Translations under genes and position numbers: made by a program
Notes under the pieces: generated by a model
Seen by the model: the letters and a program-made list of their open reading frames with translations, nothing else
What the model was told of the DNA's origin: nothing
The model's database searches: none
Assembly: GCA_038501195.1 (NCBI GenBank)
Contig: JBBPUQ010000009.1
Coordinates: forward strand, 3,038,001 to 3,102,000
DNA: 64,000 bases
Origin: Nemania diffusa
Lineage: Eukaryota; Ascomycota; Sordariomycetes; Xylariales; Xylariaceae
Reading direction: 5' to 3'
Shown here: piece by piece, positions 58,055 to 64,000 of the stretch
How positions within the stretch are numbered: the stretch's first letter is position 1
How the letters are laid out: every line of letters begins with the position of its first letter

Positions 58055-60474
58055 CTTGTTATCAGCTTGATTTTATTTCTCTGGTGTTTTGGTGGGATTG
58101 GGACTGTGTTGAGGTGGGATGAATATGCTGCTTCAGTAATCGCCTAGATATACCTAGGTAAACTTGACGGTTAATGATATCTTCAAATTTGCCCTCGGGG
58201 CTTGAACTTTCACATGACCATCCCGATCCTCTTGTATTGGTTATTATTGCCGGATATTCTATAGAATACCTTACGCATACTTGATTATCTTACTTACGTA
58301 GGATTCTTGGTAGAATGTTATGCCTAATGGCTGCCCACCTTTACGCTGCGTTATGGTGACATCACGTAGCAAATCATACCACAACACTCCACCTTTATTC
58401 ATTTCTCTACTATTAAAAAGGCTTATTCGCCCTCGCAGTAGCAATAGTGCGTTGGATTTATATTGTGAAGGAATAGAGACACATGATCTTGCAGTCACTA
58501 TAAGGCATCTTCTGTATCTTGTGCCTCGTACATACTAGTATATACAACTTTTATAGCTTGCTAGTAAACCAGTCTGGGTACGTAAAAGTTGTCGAGTTAG
58601 CAGAAACGCGATAGGATAGCTGCTACTTATTTTAATTGGTTCAATACATAGCTACTGTTTCTTCTGATTGATTTACTTCTTGGCTTCTTAGCTTCTTGGT
58701 CCGATAGTTGCCACCACGGTCATGACAATCAACCAGCCATCCGCACCGTCTTAATGATCTTTTCGCCAACGCAGAGATAGGTACTACAACACTGAACTTT
58801 TGACCGATTATATACCCAGCAACACTACAATCATTGCTGTAGGGGGGAAAAAATTGAACAGTTGAACTATATTCCTAAAACAACGCTCGATACAATTAGG
58901 TTGCTTGGCTCTCCTGCTAACTATTACAATACACGCGATGCATAAGCCAGAGGTCAATTGGTCGAGCAATCGCTAGATACCATTAATTAGCCTCTTATAG
59001 AGTTAAATAAAAGTCACAGTTGCGAGAGCGTATGATATTAGTCGCAATATTTCATGTGTATACGTCATGAACGTCGGAACAGATGGTGGAAAAGGGGCGT
59101 GTTAAATATATATCGCTAGCTTCATAGTATTTATCTCCATCCCACCTATAGCTTTTCTTACTATAGTACTACAACTACGTCGCCTTAAAAGGTTCTTAGA
59201 CAACGGTCTATTTGCCACCCTTAACATTTTAATCGCCGTTCTTTAAGAGATGGATCAGTGTCCAAATTGTCGCTGTAGATATCGACAGTTTCAGCAGCTC
59301 GTAGTAGTCTTGCATAGAAGTTTTAGCTAGACAGAATCTGATTTTCTCTCTTTAACAGCAAATCGAATGAACTTGCTATTCTCCACCTATAAGCCACGGT
59401 TAAGCACATTTATACCCAAACATAGTCCCTCTCGTTAGTGCACTTAGCAGAGATAACGAGAGCGCCACCGCATGCATCGAGAAGTTGGGACATATTCAAC
59501 AATTAGTATATGCTCTCTTCCCTCCTTGCCCAGCACTGTTCGCACTCGGGAGTTCTCTAGATTATATATTTAAAGATACAGCTACCGAAATCCACCGCCG
59601 TACGATAATCGAGACTTGGCTAGTCACATACATACATATCTATTGGCGGTGCTTGGGCTTAGTGAGAGTATGATGAATAAGATGATAAGCGCTAAATTGA
59701 ACCTACTTCATTGCGACCCAGAACTGCGAACTAATATTAGCAGTATGTCTTGCAACCGAAGACCGCGGTCCTCTGTAGAGCCTATATATCCAAAATAAAA
59801 AATTTCATGATTTGGGGCTATGCCCTGGCAGAGCTGGCTCCATCGCTGTATTTAGGAGACTCCGTCAAGCAGTAAGTTAGTGAAACCCAATAACTCAAGG
59901 CTGTATCACTATCGTGGAGGAACGACGCTGGTGTGGATTCACAGTGTCCTACCCTAATGCAATTGAATTTATGCATAATTTGACAAGTACAGAATGCCTA
60001 TAGTTACACCGAAGGACGCCAGGGCACCGCTTACAGAATGACCATGAAAAGCCTACTAGCTGTGGAGCAGTGCCTAGATATCAAGGTTCACGAGCAACAT
60101 AGTACAAAGACATGGCGAGGATTTTGTTATAACGTTTTATTTGTCATCGAGGGTGTTTCCCCTCATCATGTCCATTCTTCCTAGTCTACATGCATGTGCG
60201 CCGAGATCCAGATGATTGGTTGCGTGGGAGGAAAAGAGAAGGTAGGGAGGGTGTGTGTATAAGAGTTCGGAAGAAAAGCGTCAATCATCCCATAAGACTT
60301 TTATCTTTACCTCGTACCTTCCAAGGCATAACGATATTATATTATATCTTATGCCGCCGAAATGTGCTCATCATTCACACATTTGAACGCTTTGTATAGA
60401 CGCCGCCTTTGCGCTATCTAATCAGCGCCCATTTTACGTCCCAAGGATGAAAACCGGAAAAATCATTAACGCGC
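58055..60474. other. Intergenic with possible ORF remnants
   Basis: About 2.4 kb of AT-rich DNA between the MDR start and the SSB 3' end. Open frames at 59250-59673 look weakly protein-like. No complete gene is seen. Confidence 0.5.
59250..59673 (+). other. Possible decayed coding sequence
   Basis: ATG at 59250 starts MDQCPNCRCRYRQFQQL, with a CxxCxC pattern, and meets a TAG at 59328. The same frame then continues as TESDFLSLTANRMNLLFSTY to a stop near 59436. A second frame from about 59393 reads DNESATACIEKLGHIQQLVY and on to 59673. The text is natural-looking but matches no family I know. The TAG could be a former CAG. Confidence 0.2.
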
Positions 60475-61237
60475 TTATCGTGAAGACATAGCCTTGGTCA
60501 CCAGTCTCTTTAGAGCCAGCTCCTTCTTCTTTAGGTCATCCGCACTTGAGTCCTCAAGCTCCAGCTGGCCCATGGCCTCGCTGAGGGTCTCCTCGATCTT
60601 CTCCTTCTGGCCACGCTTGAGCTTGAGGGAGAGGGTCGGGTCGGAGATGATCTCCTCGACACGGCTGATGTAGGATTCTAATTGCTGCTTGGCCTCGAAT
60701 CGCTTGCTGAAAGCCTCGTCGCTGTTCTTAAACTTCTCGGCGTCTATTATTCATGTTAGTAGGCTGCGTTTTCTACTATAGTCAGAGAGCTTACCGTTAA
60801 TCATGGTCTCAATCTCGGTGGATGAAAGTTTACCAACAGAGTTGGCGATAGTAATATTAGCGCTACGGCCGGAGGTCTTTTCGGTAGCCGTGACCTTGAG
60901 AATACCGTTGACGTCGACTTCGAAGACAACCTCAAGCACTGCCTCACCAGCTCGCATGGGAGGGATAGGAGCAAGGGTGAATTCACCCAGGGAGGTGTTG
61001 TCCTCGCAGTTCACACGCTCACCCTGGTAGACGGGGAACTGGACTGTCTGCTGGTTGTCGGCAACGGTGGTGAATGTCCGCTTCTTGATAGTAGGGACGG
61101 TCTGGCCACGGGTGACGACAGGGGCGAAAATGTTGCCCTCCATGGCCACACCAAGAGATAGAGGAACGACATCCAGAAGAAGGAGGTCAGAGGTATCGGC
61201 TGAAGTAGCCTTTCCAGAGAGGATACCAGCCTGGACG

Positions 61238-61269
<32 letters not shown>

Positions 61270-62776
61270 AATGCTTTTCTCGAGCTTCTTGCCATCAAAG
61301 AAGTCGCTTAGCAGCTTCTGAATCTTAGGAATACGAGTTGAGCCACCGACAAGGACGATCTCGTCAACAGCGCTCTTCTCAACACCGGAATCCTTGAGGA
61401 CCTGAGCAACAGGCTCCAAGGTGCCGGCGAAAGCCTTAGCGTTAAGGTCCTCGAAACGGGCACGGGTGATCTGAAGGAAGAAGTCGTCGCCGTCGAAGAG
61501 CGAGTCAATCTCGATAGTAGTCTGAGCACCGTTGGACAGGGTTCTCTTGGCACGCTCGCAGGCAGTTCGCAGTCTGCGCAGAGCACGGGGGTCGCCGCTG
61601 ATGTCCTTCTTGGTCTTGCGCTGGAATTCCTTCTTGCAGTGGTCTAGGAGGTTGGTGTCGAAATCCTGGCCACCAAGATGGGTATCACCAGCAGTAGCCT
61701 TGACGGTGAAGACACCGCCCTGGATGTTTAGGAGGGATACATCGAAAGTACCACCACCAAGATCGTAGATCAAGACGTTGCGCTCCTTGTTGGACTTGTT
61801 TGAGCCGAGACCGTAAGCGATAGCGGCGGCAGTGGGCTCGTTAATGATACGGAGAACATTCAGACCGGAAATGGCACCGGCGTCCTTGGTGGCTTGACGC
61901 TGGTTGTCGTTGAAGTAGGCCGGGACGGTGATGACCGCCTTCTCTACCTTCTTTCCGAGCTTGACCTCGGCAATCTCCTTCATCTACGCGGCGCCTGTTA
62001 GTAACAGCCCGGACGGCCAAGTACTTGGCTTGGCTAGCAGCGGCGACTGGCTTACCTTGGTGAGAACCATGGCGGAGATCTCCTGGGGGGAGAAGGTCTT
62101 GGTCTCGCCAAGGTACTCGACCTCGACGATAGGGTTGCCGGAGCTGCCCTGCTCAATGACCTTGAAGGGCCACGACTCGATGTCCTTCTTGACAACGGGA
62201 TCGCTGAAAGGTCGGCCAATCAATCGCCTGTGACGGACGCATATTAGCACGCGGTTCCCTCGGACAAACGGCAATATTGATGGCAATATCAATATTGCGT
62301 ATTGGTGACTTGTTGGTGACCTACTTGACATCGAAGACGGTGTTGCGCGGGTTCATGGCGGCCTGGTTCTTGGCGGCCTCACCAATCAAACGCTCCTTCT
62401 CGTTAAAAGAGACGAAGGAGGGGGTGGTAAAGCTACCCTGCTCGTTGGCAATGATCTCGACATTGTTTCCCTCGTAGATGGCAACGCAAGAGTAGGTGGT
62501 ACCTGTGAATCGAGAGCAGAGTCGCGGTTAGCTGTGTTCCTTGTGTTCTTTTCTTCTTTGTTTGTTTGTGTATTGTATTGTGCTGTGTTGTATGGGTTGT
62601 CTGTGTTGATGCGATAAAAACTCAAGATGGATTGCACTCGCTGCCTCATGCGAGGGGCAGCGGCAAACGGGGATGCGGATGCGGATGAGGATGGATGGGT
62701 GAGGAAGGGTCCGGCGCTCTCGTCGCAACATACCCAGATCGATGCCGACGGCACCATCGTAAACTTCTTCGGCCAT
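60475..62776 (-). CDS. SSB1: Ribosome-associated Hsp70, Ssb type
   Basis: A cytosolic Hsp70 that binds ribosomes and nascent chains with the RAC co-chaperones. The protein has 616 residues in five exons: 62734-62776, 62325-62502, 62056-62227, 60795-61983 and 60475-60743. All introns are GT-AG and phases match. The N terminus [20 protein letters not shown], the block [20 protein letters not shown] and the length point to Ssb rather than Ssa, BiP or Ssc. The ATPase motifs [15 protein letters not shown] and [17 protein letters not shown] are present, as is the linker before the substrate domain ([14 protein letters not shown]). The C terminus ends in MSSR without the EEVD of Ssa proteins, as in Ssb. 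No heat-shock element stood out upstream, consistent with the growth-regulated expression known for SSB. Confidence 0.96.
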
Positions 62777-64000
62777 CTTTGCGTGTGATTATGGGGAGCT
62801 CAGTGAGAAGGGAGGGTGTGCCGAGAACAGAAAAATGTCAATGGACAGGAACTCTGCGAGCAACTTATTTGTGCAAATCTCGCCCGCTTTGTGGAGGAAA
62901 CCTAAGGAAAAAAAATTCTGCCCCTCCCCCAAGCGGTGAGCGGTGAATTAAAAAAATAAAAATACCCCACCTCTAGCCTAGCTTGCACGTTCCCGAGTCG
63001 CCTACTCGATAAGAGGCGATAACTGAATCAGGGACTACAGAGCCCAACCATTTTGTCCACTTTAAAAAATTAAAGCTGTGTAGGTACCTACCTAGTGGTG
63101 TTAGCCCAACACCTACCCGTCAACCCAAATCCGCTTTTATACATGTGCACAATTCAGGTCAGTTTAGGTAGGTAGTAGGTACCTAAATAGCTTGAAGTAC
63201 CTACCTCTAGCAGGCACCTAAATTAGGTGCTGACATAAATACGGCTGGAGGTGTTAGTGGCTACCACTCTAGAATCTAGGTAGGCTTTTGCCACGGGTCG
63301 GTTCTCTTAACAAGCAAGAAATTGACTTATTCGAATTATTCAATTAAATCTACATCTGTGTAGTAATACTACTTGACAGTATGTGTATAATGAAATATAT
63401 CCCATAGATTGTCTAGATCGTACCTTACTCGAGTACCAAGATTTTGCCTTACTTGGCTGCTGATTTGACTCTCTACCTAGCTAAGTATTGATCGATGCTA
63501 AGTATTGCTAGTTAGGCTATTTCACTTGAACGGGGTTACAGTACGATGAGGATGGCATCATGCTTAGCCATACTACTAGTAGTACTATTATCACTTAAAC
63601 CACGGACTCTTGGGTAATTTATTTTGCATTATCGTTACAGTTCTGAATTACAGGTTGATATGCCCCTAGAGGCATCTGTCAGATGTCCACTCACCGCGTA
63701 TCTAAGTCTAGAAAGCACGGAGACCCAACGGCGTAATATACTGGTACATGGAAACCAAGAAATGAGCACACAAGAGCCGATCCGGATGGCTCGTCCTAGT
63801 TTTTCACCACAGCCACTTGTACCACCTTCAACTCCAAATTAAGCAAAAGGCGATACCTAAACTGTGCAAAGTCAACGACTAAATCGAGCTGGTTATGAGG
63901 TAGTGGCACCTGCCTGCCTGCCATCATGAGCAAAAGGCCTGATTAACCACGAGACAATGGTATTAACTAAGCCCAAGAGCGGTTCAAGTAGATAGCCATA
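62777..64000. other. SSB1 promoter and intergenic DNA to the window edge
   Basis: About 1.2 kb. The proximal part is the SSB1 promoter and contains an A-rich tract near 62948-62966. The distal part, especially 63080-63300, is dense in TACCTA/TAGGTA words. No gene is seen up to the edge. Confidence 0.55.

Noticed and set aside
60801..62231. Long ORFs antisense or out of frame to the Hsp70 gene
   Set aside because: They are shadows of a strongly codon-biased gene, with Ser/Arg-rich nonsense translations.

Overview
The window is nuclear DNA of a filamentous ascomycete (Pezizomycotina), most likely a Sordariomycete. Genes carry short GT-AG introns with CTAAC-type branch points. The gene set is typical of such fungi: a wall-type GH76 enzyme, a Cps1-like polysaccharide synthase, HMG-CoA reductase with an SSD, a catabolic type II dehydroquinase, the Ssb ribosomal Hsp70, Ntr2 and a Vps3844-domain protein. 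I rebuilt eleven recognisable or well-formed spliced or single-exon protein genes, one orphan coiled-coil gene and one intron-containing tRNA. Every splice junction used keeps the reading frame.

Layout. From 1 to 5.5 kb: a GH76 alpha-1,6-mannanase cut by the left edge and an orphan coiled-coil protein, both on the minus strand. From 5.5 to 33.3 kb: a gene desert of about 28 kb whose only clear gene is the Cps1-like glycosyltransferase at 19.1-20.8 kb. The desert holds microsatellites, TACCTA/TAGGTA motifs, two GC-rich islands and a small ORF with one internal stop. From 33.3 to 42.5 kb: NTR2 and the Vps3844 protein (convergent), then a seven-exon amidase containing a GC-AG intron and an unrecognised inner-membrane-like protein. 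From 42.5 to 45.2 kb: a possible gene fragment, tRNA-Ile and degenerate-looking sequence. From 45.2 to 50 kb: catabolic dehydroquinase, an HSL-type alpha/beta hydrolase and a nicotinamidase, all with GC-rich coding sequence. From 52.5 to 58.1 kb: HMG-CoA reductase, with a 5'UTR intron and a tiny upstream ORF, convergent with a zinc-less MDR oxidoreductase. From 60.5 to 62.8 kb: SSB1.

The genes are mostly independent housekeeping or small-molecule enzymes: sterol precursor synthesis, NAD salvage, translation-linked folding, spliceosome recycling, vacuolar/ER sorting and wall polysaccharide synthesis. They do not form a biosynthetic cluster, and the dehydroquinase is not accompanied by other quinate genes. 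I see no convincing new multi-gene system. The most unusual features are the desert around the polysaccharide synthase, the HMG-CoA reductase leader whose intron is open in frame with the protein, the GC-AG intron, and ORF remnants whose premature stops fit C-to-T change at CpA.
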